7,970 bases of DNA. It comes from Solirubrobacteraceae bacterium. Lineage in GTDB: Bacteria; Actinomycetota; Thermoleophilia; Solirubrobacterales; Solirubrobacteraceae. Within the stretch, counting starts at the first letter, position 1. Each line of letters begins with the position of its first letter. Location: NCBI GenBank assembly GCA_025455895.1, contig JALOLQ010000055.1:1-7970 (forward strand). The letters run 5' to 3'. This document shows positions 1 to 6,480 of this stretch, one piece after another. Below the pieces are notes generated by a model. It had not been told where the DNA came from. It saw only the letters and a program-made list of their open reading frames with translations, and did no database searches. The position numbers were made by a program, and so were the translations under genes.

Positions 1-1
1 G

Positions 2-2179
2 GGCACGCTGCGGTTCGCGCACGCCACCCTGCGCGACGGCTTCGTCGCCGCCGGGCTGCGGCTCGCGGTGATCCCCGAGCACCGCCTGTTCCGCCGTCGC
101 CGCGCCGAGCGCACCGGAGGTCAGACCAGCGCCCAGCGCCGGCGCGGGCGGCTGGCCTCGTTCAGCGAGCTGCGCACCGGCGACCTCGTCGTGCACGAGG
201 ACCACGGGGTCGCGCGCTTCGCCGGCTTCGAGACGAAGACCGTCGGGGGCATCACGCGCGACTACCTCGAGCTCGAGTACGCCGGCACGGACAAGGTGTT
301 CATGCCCGTCGACCAGCTCGCGAAGATCACGCGCTACGTCGGGGCCAGCGGGGCCGGCGACGCCGCGGTGCGGCTCTCGAAGCTCGGCGGCAAGGCGTGG
401 GAGAACCTCAAGGCGCGGGCGCGGCGGGCGGCGCAGGAGCTGGCCGGCGAGCTGCTCAACCTCTACGCCGAGCGCCGCCGGCGCGCCGGGCACGCGTTCC
501 CGCCGGACAGCGCCTGGCAGCTCGAGTTCGAGGCCCGCTTCCCCTGGCGCGAGACCGCCGACCAGGCCGAGGCGATCGAGGCGGTCAAGGGGGACATGGA
601 GCGCCCGCAGCCGATGGACCGCCTGATCTGCGGCGACGTCGGCTACGGCAAGACGGAGGTGGCGCTGCGCGCGGCGTTCAAGGCGGCCGAGGACGGCAAG
701 CAGGTGCTCGTGCTCGCCCCGACGACGATCCTCGCCCAGCAGCACCACGGGACGTTCGCCGAGCGCCTCAAGGACTACCCGTTCACGATCGACGTCGTCA
801 GCCGCTTCCGCACCCCGAAGGAGCAGCGCGAGGTCGTCGCCGCCTTCAACGAGGGCAAGGTCGACATCCTCATCGGCACCCACCGGCTGCTCGGGCGCGA
901 CATGCGCCCCAAGGACCTCGGACTGCTGATCGTCGACGAGGAGCAGCGCTTCGGCGTCAAGCAGAAGGAGCTGATGCGCCAGCTGCGGCTGAAGGTCGAC
1001 GTGATCGCCATGAGCGCGACGCCGATCCCGCGCACGCTGCAGATGTCGCTGGCGGGGATGCGCGACATCAGCGTGATCGAGACGCCGCCCGAGGGCCGCC
1101 GGCCGGTCAAGACGTACGTCGGTGACTACGACGAGCAGCTCGTGCGCCAGGCGCTCGAGCGCGAGCACGCGCGCGGCGGCCAGGCGTTCTTCCTGCACAA
1201 CCGCGTCGAGTCGATCGACGAGACGGCCGAGCGCCTGCGCGGCCTGTGCCCGGAGCTGCGCTTCGAGGTCGCCCACGGGCAGCTCGAGGAGACCGAGCTC
1301 GAACGGCGCATGCTCGCCTTCCTGCGCGGCGAGGCCGACGTGCTCGTCGCCACGAGCATCATCGAGTCGGGGATCGACATCCCGCAGGCGAACACGCTGA
1401 TCGTCGAGCGCGCCGACCTCTTCGGGCTCAGCCAGCTCTACCAGATCCGCGGGCGCGTGGGCCGCAGCCGCGAGCGCGCCTACGCGTACCTGCTCTACCC
1501 GAGCGCCGCGGCGCTCACCGAGGAGGCGATGAAGCGCCTCTCGGCGCTCTCGGACTACACCGAGCTGGGCGCCGGGTTCAAGATCGCGATGCGCGACCTC
1601 GAGATCCGCGGCGCCGGCAACCTGCTCGGCGACGAGCAGTCCGGCCACGTCGCCGCGCTCGGCTTCGAGCTGTACCTCGCGATGCTCGACGAGGCGGTGA
1701 GCGCGGCCGGCCCGGCGGGCGCCGGCGACGAGCCCGAGCCGGTCCGGCTCGACGTGAGCGTCGACGCCTACGTGCCCGCCGACTACATCCCGTACGAGGC
1801 GGCGAAGATCGACGTGCACCGCCGCGTCGCGGCGGCGCGCGAGGTCGCCGACGTCGCCGGGCTGCGCGACGAGCTCGAGGACCGGTTCGGGCCGGTCCCG
1901 CCGCCGCTGGCCAACCTGCTGGCGCTCCAGCAGGCGCGGATCAAGCTCGGCCAGGCCGGGGCGCGCGCGGTGAGCATCCAGAAGGGGCGGATGGCGGTGA
2001 CGCCGCTCGACCTCGACGAGGCCCGCCGCGAGCGCCTGCGCGAGGAGCTGCCCGAGGCGCGGTACGAGCCCGGGCGCGCGCAGGTCTCGGTCGCCGTGCC
2101 GGAGGATCCCGGCGAGCGGCTGCCCGCGGTCGTGCGGGCGGCCGACGCGCTGCTCAGCGCGGTTCGCGCAGCCGCCTGA
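2..2179 (+). CDS. mfd: Transcription-repair coupling factor Mfd, C-terminal part (5' end outside window)
   Basis: Mfd is a cytoplasmic DNA translocase. It pushes stalled RNA polymerase off damaged template and recruits UvrA. The frame is open to the left edge, and the residues before the first GTG (68) already match the family, so the N-terminal UvrB-like part is cut off by the window. Seen in order: the CarD-like RNA-polymerase interaction domain (about 161-370, from FSELRTGDLVVHEDHGVARF); Walker A GDVGYGKTE (632-658); DEEQ box (935-946) followed by RFG; MSATPIPRTL (from 1010); ESGIDIP region with helicase motif VI QIRGRVGR (1442-1465); then the GAGNLLG/QSGH region and the C-terminal TRCF domain (about 1735-2050, with the DRFGPVP signature). 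All helicase motifs look intact. A hairpin after the stop suggests that transcription ends before the next gene, which has its own promoter. Confidence 0.97.
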   Translation, partial: GTLRFAHATLRDGFVAAGLRLAVIPEHRLFRRRRAERTGGQTSAQRRRGRLASFSELRTGDLVVHEDHGVARFAGFETKTVGGITRDYLELEYAGTDKVFMPVDQLAKITRYVGASGAGDAAVRLSKLGGKAWENLKARARRAAQELAGELLNLYAERRRRAGHAFPPDSAWQLEFEARFPWRETADQAEAIEAVKGDMERPQPMDRLICGDVGYGKTEVALRAAFKAAEDGKQVLVLAPTTILAQQHHGTFAERLKDYPFTIDVVSRFRTPKEQREVVAAFNEGKVDILIGTHRLLGRDMRPKDLGLLIVDEEQRFGVKQKELMRQLRLKVDVIAMSATPIPRTLQMSLAGMRDISVIETPPEGRRPVKTYVGDYDEQLVRQALEREHARGGQAFFLHNRVESIDETAERLRGLCPELRFEVAHGQLEETELERRMLAFLRGEADVLVATSIIESGIDIPQANTLIVERADLFGLSQLYQIRGRVGRSRERAYAYLLYPSAAALTEEAMKRLSALSDYTELGAGFKIAMRDLEIRGAGNLLGDEQSGHVAALGFELYLAMLDEAVSAAGPAGAGDEPEPVRLDVSVDAYVPADYIPYEAAKIDVHRRVAAAREVADVAGLRDELEDRFGPVPPPLANLLALQQARIKLGQAGARAVSIQKGRMAVTPLDLDEARRERLREELPEARYEPGRAQVSVAVPEDPGERLPAVVRAADALLSAVRAAA

Positions 2180-2182
2180 GCG

Positions 2183-2214
2183 GCGCGCGGGGCGGACCTG
2201 CGCCCCGATCGCGC
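2183..2214 (+). terminator. Hairpin after mfd, probable terminator
   Basis: An inverted repeat begins 4 bases after the mfd stop. Positions 2188-2194 pair with 2201-2207 (7 bp, 6-base loop). The stem continues as 2183-2187 with 2210-2214 (5 bp) across a two-base bulge. It is followed by the pyrimidine-rich CTCTTCT (2218-2224) rather than a true T-run, as is common in GC-rich actinobacteria. It would separate mfd from the downstream operon. Termination activity is inferred. Confidence 0.5.
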
Positions 2215-2223
2215 GGGCTCTTC

Positions 2224-2229
2224 TACACT
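2224..2229 (+). promoter_or_regulatory. -10 box TACACT for the lipoprotein gene, leaderless type
   Basis: TACACT matches the TANNNT -10 consensus and ends 9 bases before the ATG at 2239. Transcription would therefore start within about 3 bases of the start codon, leaving no room for a Shine-Dalgarno site. No convincing -35 was seen. It probably drives the lipoprotein-mazG-eno-ftsB block. Confidence 0.5.
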
Positions 2230-2238
2230 CCCGGGGCG

Positions 2239-3420
2239 ATGCTCAAGAATCCTCGTGCTCCCCTGGCGCTCGGCGCCGTTTTTTTCGCTCTGCTCGTCAG
2301 CGGCTGCGGCGGCGGCGTCCCCGAGGGTGACGTCGTCAGCGTCGACGGCGTGACGACCTCCGAGGCGACCTTCGACCGCTGGATCAAGATCGCCGGCAAC
2401 TCCGCCGCCCAGGGCGGCCAGGGCGCCGTGCCGATCCCGCCGGACTACACGAAGTGCATCGCCAACCTCAAGGCCAGCGCGCCGAAGCCGGTGAAGGGCC
2501 AGCCCAAGCCGACGGACAAGCAGTACAAGGCGCAGTGCGAGGCGCAGTACAACCAGCTCAAGGATCAGGTCATGACGTTCCTGATCCGCGCCCAGTGGCT
2601 CGAGTCCGAGGCGGACAAGCTCGGGATCAAGATCTCCGACGCCGACGTCCAGAAGTCGTTCGACCAGGCGCGCAAGCAGGCGTTCCCCAAGACCGCGGAC
2701 TTCGAGAAGTTCCTCAAGGAGTCGGGCCAGACGCAGGCCGACCTGCTCTTCCGCCAGCGCAGCCAGGTGCTCGAGCAGAAGATCACCGAGAAGATCAACG
2801 AGGGCAGCACCAAGGTCTCGGACGACGAGATCAAGGAGTACTACGAGAAGAACAAGTTCAAGCAGTTCGGCCAGCCGGAGAAGCGCGACGTGCGCGTCGT
2901 GCTCACGCGTGACAAGGCGCAGGCCGAGGCGGCCAAGAAGGCGCTCGAGTCCGGCCAGTCCTGGGACAAGGTCGTCGAGAAGTACTCGATCGACCCCACC
3001 TCGCGCGACGCCGGCGGCGTCCTGCGCGACGTCCAGGAGAGCAACGGCGAGAAGGCCTTCACGGGGCCGGTGTTCGACGCCAAGACCGGCGAGCTGACCG
3101 GTCCGGTCAAGACGACCGACGGCTACTACATCTTCGAGGTCGACAAGGTCACGAAGCCGAGCGCGCAGCCGCTGAGCCCGGCGCTGAAGGCCTCGATCAA
3201 GCAGATCATCGTCTCGGAGAACCAGCGCGAGGCGCTCACGAAGTTCGGCAAGGAGTACCAGGACCGCTGGAAGTCCAAGACCGAGTGCGCCAAGGGCTTC
3301 GTCGTCCCGGACTGCAACAACGCCAAGGACAAGCCGGCGTCCACCGTGCCGCCCGGCGCCGTCCCGCAGCAGCAGACCCAGACCCAGCAGCAGCAGACCC
3401 AGACGCAGCCGGCGGGCTGA
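2239..3420 (+). CDS. SurA/PrsA-like foldase lipoprotein with parvulin-type domain
   Basis: A 393-residue exported folding factor. The ATG at 2239 gives a textbook lipoprotein signal: positive start (K3, R6), hydrophobic stretch 9-20, and lipobox VSGC with the lipidated Cys at 23. It should be anchored outside the cytoplasmic membrane. Residues about 28-190 resemble the helical SurA N-terminal chaperone domain. Residues about 216-302 follow the parvulin (PpiC) pattern: alpha helix with WDKVVEKYSIDP, then AGGVL, and finally GPVKTTDGYYIFEV. The two histidines usual for active parvulins (HIL and GYHI) are replaced (VRVVL at 218-222, GYYI at 295-298), so prolyl isomerase activity is doubtful and a chaperone role is more likely. 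Four mature-region Cys besides the lipid Cys fall in two pairs (73/100 and 350/359), possibly disulfides. The tail is Gln/Thr-rich. mazG follows after 22 bases. Confidence 0.9.
   Translation: MLKNPRAPLALGAVFFALLVSGCGGGVPEGDVVSVDGVTTSEATFDRWIKIAGNSAAQGGQGAVPIPPDYTKCIANLKASAPKPVKGQPKPTDKQYKAQCEAQYNQLKDQVMTFLIRAQWLESEADKLGIKISDADVQKSFDQARKQAFPKTADFEKFLKESGQTQADLLFRQRSQVLEQKITEKINEGSTKVSDDEIKEYYEKNKFKQFGQPEKRDVRVVLTRDKAQAEAAKKALESGQSWDKVVEKYSIDPTSRDAGGVLRDVQESNGEKAFTGPVFDAKTGELTGPVKTTDGYYIFEVDKVTKPSAQPLSPALKASIKQIIVSENQREALTKFGKEYQDRWKSKTECAKGFVVPDCNNAKDKPASTVPPGAVPQQQTQTQQQQTQTQPAG
3367..3408 (+). repeat. 21-bp tandem duplication encoding QQQTQTQ twice
   Basis: Two adjacent 21-base copies (3367-3387 and 3388-3408) differ at one base (C3384 versus G3405). 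They encode the heptapeptide QQQTQTQ twice at the C-terminus of the lipoprotein. The low-complexity tail looks like a flexible extension, and its copy number could vary between strains. Confidence 0.85.
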
Positions 3421-3442
3421 TCCCGCCGGGACGCACGACGCC

Positions 3443-4231
3443 GTGGGCCGCGAGGACATCGAGGCGGCCCTCGGCGCGCTCGACGAGCTGACGCGGCGCC
3501 TGCGGGTCGAGTGCCCGTGGGACCGTGAGCAGGACGAGCGCTCGATCGTCCCGCACACCGTCGAGGAGGCCTACGAGCTCGCCGACGCGGCGAACTCGGG
3601 CGACGACGCGAAGCTGCTCGACGAGCTGGGCGACGTCCTCTTCCAGGTCCACTTCCTCTCGCTGCTGCTCGAGGAGCGCGGCGCGGGAGACCTGGCCGCC
3701 GTCGCCGAGCACTGCCGGCAGAAGCTGATCCGCCGCCACCCGCACGTCTTCTCGGACGTCGAGGTGTCCGGCGCCGGCGAGGTGCTGCGCAACTGGGACG
3801 CGATCAAGCAGGAGGAGCCCGGGCGCGAGCGCGGGCTCTTCGCCGAGGTGCCCGAGAACCTGCCGGGACCGCTGCTGGCCCGCAAGGTGCAGCGCCGCGC
3901 CGCGTCCTCGGGGTTCGACCCCGAGGATCTCGACGCGCCGCTCGCCGGGCTCGGCGGCAGCGCCGCCGCGCTCGAGGCGTCGGCCCGCGCCGGCGCCGCC
4001 CCCGAGCAGCTGTTCGCGGACGTCGGCGACGCGCTGTTCGCCGTCGTGAACGTCGCGCGGCGCGTGAAGGTGGACCCGGAGCTCGCCCTCAGAGCATCCG
4101 CGGCGCGATTCCGGGATCGTGTGGAGGCGGCCGCGGCACTCGCCGACCAGGCCGGCACCCCCTGGACCGAGCTCGGCTTCGACGCGCAGCTCGCCCTCTA
4201 CGCCCAAGCCCGACTCGAGGAGGACTCATGA
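3443..4231 (+). CDS. mazG: MazG family nucleoside triphosphate pyrophosphohydrolase
   Basis: A cytoplasmic house-cleaning enzyme that hydrolyses (d)NTPs to NMP and pyrophosphate. It has 262 residues, close to the 263 of E. coli MazG. The N-terminal MazG domain is complete: LRxxCPWD (RVECPWDREQ), the metal-binding VEEAYEL (EExxE) and DELGDVLFQV (ExxD), then KLIRRHPHVFSD and NWDAIKQEE. The C-terminal repeat is recognisable from VGDALFAVVNVARRVKVDPELALR and FRDRV, but its EExxE is not visible, so only the first domain is likely fully catalytic. The GTG at 3443 is the first start in this frame after the upstream gene. The Shine-Dalgarno is weak. It lies 22 bases after the lipoprotein gene and overlaps eno by 4 bases (ATGA), so co-transcription and coupled translation are likely. 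Confidence 0.94.
   Translation: MGREDIEAALGALDELTRRLRVECPWDREQDERSIVPHTVEEAYELADAANSGDDAKLLDELGDVLFQVHFLSLLLEERGAGDLAAVAEHCRQKLIRRHPHVFSDVEVSGAGEVLRNWDAIKQEEPGRERGLFAEVPENLPGPLLARKVQRRAASSGFDPEDLDAPLAGLGGSAAALEASARAGAAPEQLFADVGDALFAVVNVARRVKVDPELALRASAARFRDRVEAAAALADQAGTPWTELGFDAQLALYAQARLEEDS
4217..4223 (+). promoter_or_regulatory. Strong Shine-Dalgarno GAGGAGG for eno
   Basis: GAGGAGG sits 4 bases before the eno ATG, inside the last codons of mazG. It is the only near-consensus ribosome binding site I saw at any gene start in this window. It supports high enolase translation from within the operon and fixes the start at 4228. Confidence 0.8.
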
Positions 4232-5502
4232 GCCAGATCGATCGCGTCCACGCCCGGCAGATCCTGGACAGCCGCGGCAACCCGACCGTCGAGGTCGAGC
4301 TCGTGCTGCGCTCGGGCGCCGCGGGCCGCGCCGCCGTGCCCTCCGGCGCGTCGACCGGCGAGTTCGAAGCGACCGAGCTGCGTGACGGCGGCGACGCCTG
4401 GCTCGGCAAGGGCGTCACGCAGGCCGTGGCGAACGTCAACGGCGAGATCGCGCAGGCGGTCGCCGGCCACGACGCCGACGACCAGCGCGGGCTCGACGCG
4501 GCGCTGATCGCGCTCGACGGCACGCCGAACAAGTCGCGCCTGGGCGCGAACGCGATCCTCGGCGTCTCGCTCGCCGCCGCCCACGCCGCGGCGGCCGAGG
4601 AGGGGCTGCCGCTGTGGCGCTACCTCGGCGGCGACGGCGCGCACGTGCTGCCCGTGCCGATGATGAACGTCCTCAACGGCGGCGCCCACGCCGACAACAA
4701 GGTCGACTTCCAGGAGTTCATGGTCGTCCCGGTCGGGGCGGGCTCGTTCTCCGAGGGCCTGCGGATGTGCGCCGAGGTCTACCACGCCCTGAAGAAGACG
4801 CTCCACGACCGCGGCCTCTCGACGACGGTCGGTGACGAAGGCGGCTTCGCGCCGGACCTGGGCTCCAACGAGGAGGCGATCCAGGTGCTCCTGGCCGGCA
4901 TCGAGGCCGCCGGCTACACGCCCGACAGCGACCTGGCGATCGCCCTCGACCCGGCGGTCAGCGAGATCTTCGAGGGCGGCGCCTACGTGCTCGAGCACGA
5001 GGGGCGCACGCTGAGCGCCGAGGAGATGGCCGCCTACTGGGCCGAGATGGCCGGTCGCTACCCGATCCTCTCGCTCGAGGACGGGATGGCCGAGGAGGAC
5101 TGGGAGGGCTGGAAGCACCTCACCGAGGCGATCGGCGGCACCGTCCAGCTCGTCGGCGACGACCTCTTCGTCACGAACACCGAGCGCCTGAAGCGCGGCA
5201 TCGACCTCGGCGTCGGCAACTCGATCCTCATCAAGGTCAACCAGATCGGCACGCTCACCGAGACGCTCGACGCGATCGCGATGGCGCGCGCGGCCGGCTA
5301 CACCGCCGTCATGTCGCACCGCTCGGGGGAGACCGAGGACACGACGATCGCCGACCTCGCCGTCGCCACCGGCTGCGGCCAGATCAAGACCGGTGCGCCC
5401 GCGCGCTCGGACCGCGTCGCGAAGTACAACCAGCTGCTGCGGATCGAGGAGGCGCTCGGCGCCGACGCGACCTACCCCGGCCGCTCGGTCTTCCGCCGCT
5501 GA
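4228..5502 (+). CDS. eno: Enolase (phosphopyruvate hydratase)
   Basis: Converts 2-phosphoglycerate to phosphoenolpyruvate in glycolysis, and the reverse in gluconeogenesis. It is cytoplasmic and also a degradosome partner in some bacteria. The protein is 424 residues, normal for bacterial enolase, and complete from IDRVHARQILDSRGNPTVEVE. By alignment in my head with E. coli, the catalytic and metal residues are all present: H154, E163 (FQEF), E204 (GDEGG), D241, E284 (LEDG), D311 (VGDD), K336, H364-R365-S366 and K387. The enolase signature lies at ILIKVNQIGTLTET (333-346). The ATG overlaps the mazG TGA and has a strong Shine-Dalgarno. The gene is followed after 66 bases by the FtsB-like gene, the usual actinobacterial order. 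Nothing is unusual in the protein. Confidence 0.99.
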   Translation: MSQIDRVHARQILDSRGNPTVEVELVLRSGAAGRAAVPSGASTGEFEATELRDGGDAWLGKGVTQAVANVNGEIAQAVAGHDADDQRGLDAALIALDGTPNKSRLGANAILGVSLAAAHAAAAEEGLPLWRYLGGDGAHVLPVPMMNVLNGGAHADNKVDFQEFMVVPVGAGSFSEGLRMCAEVYHALKKTLHDRGLSTTVGDEGGFAPDLGSNEEAIQVLLAGIEAAGYTPDSDLAIALDPAVSEIFEGGAYVLEHEGRTLSAEEMAAYWAEMAGRYPILSLEDGMAEEDWEGWKHLTEAIGGTVQLVGDDLFVTNTERLKRGIDLGVGNSILIKVNQIGTLTETLDAIAMARAAGYTAVMSHRSGETEDTTIADLAVATGCGQIKTGAPARSDRVAKYNQLLRIEEALGADATYPGRSVFRR

Positions 5503-5521
5503 TCCGGGCGCGACCGTGCGA

Positions 5522-5553
5522 GCGTCCCCGGCGGCAGGAAACGCCGGGGACGC
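5522..5553 (+). terminator. Perfect 12-bp hairpin between eno and ftsB
   Basis: GCGTCCCCGGCG (5522-5533) is an exact reverse complement of 5542-5553, with the 8-base loop GCAGGAAA. No T-tract follows (CGGCGAACGG). It may partly terminate or attenuate transcription after the highly expressed eno, or protect the eno mRNA 3' end. The ftsB start is only 15 bases downstream, so the hairpin may also affect its translation. Confidence 0.65.
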
Positions 5554-5568
5554 GGCGAACGGCCCTCC

Positions 5569-5937
5569 ATGGCCGCCGCCCGCAGCGCCCGCCGCGCCCC
5601 CGCGTCCCCGCGTGCGGCGGCACGCCCGCGCCCCGTGGCGAACGTGCGCACCGGGCGCACGTCGGCGATCCGCTGGGATCGCGTCGGCCGGCTGATCGTG
5701 CTGCTCGCGTTCGGCGCCGTGGCGCTGCTCTACGTGCACCCGCTGCTGTCGATCTGGTCGGCGCGGGGCGAGAGCGCCAAGCGCCGCACCGAGGTCGTGC
5801 GCCTGCAGGCCGAGCAGCAGCGGCTCGAGCGCCGCGTGCGCGCGCTGAAGAACCCCAAGGCGCTCGAGCGCGAGGCACGGCGCCTGGGCATGGTGCGGCC
5901 GGGGGAGCGGGGGTACGTCATCCAGAACCTGCCGTGA
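5569..5937 (+). CDS. FtsB/DivIC-family septum formation initiator protein
   Basis: A small bitopic cell-division protein of 122 residues. It has a basic, Ala/Pro-rich cytoplasmic N-terminus (1-38), one membrane helix (about 41-62, RLIVLLAFGAVALLYVHPLL), an extracytoplasmic coiled coil (about 68-95, with the VVRLQAEQQRLERRVRAL heptad pattern), and the family's end motif ALEREARRLGMVRPGERGYVI (99-119). Proteins of this type join FtsL and FtsQ/DivIB in the divisome. The ATG at 5569 is the first possible start after the eno stop in this frame. No Shine-Dalgarno is visible. In-frame GTGs at 5635 and 5644 would still leave the membrane helix intact, so the exact start is uncertain. The eno-FtsB order is typical of actinobacteria. 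Confidence 0.92.
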   Translation: MAAARSARRAPASPRAAARPRPVANVRTGRTSAIRWDRVGRLIVLLAFGAVALLYVHPLLSIWSARGESAKRRTEVVRLQAEQQRLERRVRALKNPKALEREARRLGMVRPGERGYVIQNLP

Positions 5938-5946
5938 TCGCGGATC

Positions 5947-5967
5947 TCACGGCGCCTGACGCCGTGA
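5947..5967 (+). terminator. Hairpin just after ftsB
   Basis: TCACGGCG (5947-5954) pairs perfectly with CGCCGTGA (5960-5967) over the loop CCTGA. It lies 10 bases after the ftsB stop, with no T-run. Together with the next hairpin it probably marks the end of the eno-ftsB transcript. Confidence 0.5.
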
Positions 5968-5968
5968 T

Positions 5969-6005
5969 CGGCCACCCACCGTGCTGACGCACTATCGGGT
6001 GGCCG
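5969..6005 (+). terminator. Nested hairpin after ftsB
   Basis: CGGCCACCC (5969-5977) pairs with GGGTGGCCG (5997-6005), 9 bp. Inside, GTGC (5981-5984) pairs with GCAC (5989-5992) around a TGAC loop, with ACC/TATC as an internal loop. This two-stem design is more elaborate than a simple terminator and could be a structured RNA element. Confidence 0.5.
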
Positions 6006-6076
6006 CTCCCGGGCGTCATGCATCCGTGATCTCTCGCTCCGGTGCCGGCTGACGGCTCGTTGGGTCGCCGGTGGTT

Positions 6077-6107
6077 CTTCGGCTCTTCGTCGCTTCGTGC
6101 TCCTTCG
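6077..6107 (+). repeat. Array of four CTTCG units
   Basis: CTTCG occurs at 6077, 6085, 6093 and 6103, at spacings of 8, 8 and 10 bases, within a pyrimidine-rich stretch just upstream of the -10 box of the next gene. Similar CTTCG/CGAAG runs occur as intergenic repeats in other bacteria (general knowledge, not checked). It could also be a factor-binding array. Confidence 0.45.
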
Positions 6108-6126
6108 GCGGGAACCGCCCGGTGGG

Positions 6127-6132
6127 TACCCT
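6127..6132 (+). promoter_or_regulatory. -10 box TACCCT, leaderless type
   Basis: TACCCT ends 7 bases before the GTG at 6140, so transcription would begin at or next to the start codon. It decides in favour of 6140 over the in-frame GTG at 6071, which lies upstream of this box. Confidence 0.5.
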
Positions 6133-6139
6133 GCGGCGC

Positions 6140-6463
6140 GTGTCGTTCGAGACGGCGATCCACCAGTGGAAGGCGGGGGAGCGGTACGTGGCGGCGGCGG
6201 AGCCGGCGCAGGTGCGGGCGCTGGAGCGGGTGGAGGAGGAGCTGCTGCGGGAGCTGCGCCGCCGGCTGGGCGGGGCGTTCACCGTCGACGAGCTCGTCGA
6301 GCTCTACGAGGCGGGCACCGGCTGGTGCCTGGACCTCGCGGCGCGGCTCGCGCCGGGAGCGCCGTGGACCTGGGATGCGCGGGTGGCCGACGCGGCGTTC
6401 GCGCGCTACGTGCGCGAGGCGGCCGACTACGCCGGCGGGCGGCGGATCGAGGCCGCGCCCTGA
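6140..6463 (+). CDS. Conserved-looking small helical protein of unknown function
   Basis: A 107-residue, probably all-helical, soluble protein with no signal peptide or membrane segment. I do not recognise a named family. Features seen: an N-terminal SFETAIHQWKAGERYV helix, a charged amphipathic helix (ALERVEEELLRELRRRLGG), an FTVDELVELYEAGTGWCLDLAARLAP segment with one Cys, and a C-terminal DAAFARYVREAADYAGG helix. The W, Y and F placement and the GC3 pattern look like a real gene. The GTG at 6140 is chosen because a -10 box lies 7 bases before it and coding character begins there. The frame can be extended to a GTG at 6071, but that adds residues from intergenic-looking sequence. It ends 13 bases from the convergent gene across a shared hairpin. 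Confidence 0.75.
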   Translation: MSFETAIHQWKAGERYVAAAEPAQVRALERVEEELLRELRRRLGGAFTVDELVELYEAGTGWCLDLAARLAPGAPWTWDARVADAAFARYVREAADYAGGRRIEAAP

Positions 6464-6480
6464 TCCCGGGGCCGGATCAG
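6460..6480. terminator. Bidirectional hairpin formed by two convergent stop codons
   Basis: CTGATCC (6460-6466) is the exact reverse complement of GGATCAG (6474-6480), with a 7-base loop. The TGA stop of the forward gene (6461-6463) and that of the reverse gene (6477-6479) form part of the stem. A short shared terminator is plausible, but there is no T-tract on either side. Confidence 0.5.

Larger units (their letters stand above)
5938..6139. other. Gene-free stretch with two hairpins and a CTTCG array
   Basis: I see no convincing gene here. The stretch holds two adjacent inverted repeats just after ftsB (5947-5967 and 5969-6005), a pyrimidine-rich part with four CTTCG units (6077-6107), and the -10 box of the next gene (6127-6132). 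Short ORFs crossing it lack coding character. A small RNA or dispersed intergenic repeat cannot be excluded. Confidence 0.6.

Noticed and set aside
1246..2238. In-frame upstream extension of the lipoprotein gene into mfd
   Set aside because: The extension reads as Arg/Ala-rich out-of-frame mfd sequence. The signal peptide and lipobox fix the start at 2239, with a -10 box just upstream.
1783..3558. Long reverse open frame (591 codons) opposite mfd, the lipoprotein gene and the mazG start
   Set aside because: A shadow frame of high-GC DNA: it is Leu/Arg/Ala-rich low complexity, matches no family, and lies opposite genes with clear family motifs.
5500..5568. eno-ftsB readthrough fusion, since both are in the same frame with no other stop between
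   Set aside because: The enolase is full length at its TGA, the linker encodes the hairpin, and the FtsB-like protein has a normal start. The shared frame is likely chance.
4198..5739. Long reverse open frame (513 codons) opposite eno
   Set aside because: It is the complement of a confidently identified enolase and is low complexity with no recognisable domain.
6071..6139. Earlier GTG start for the 107-residue unknown protein
   Set aside because: The extra residues fall in the CTTCG array and across the -10 box, and do not look coding.
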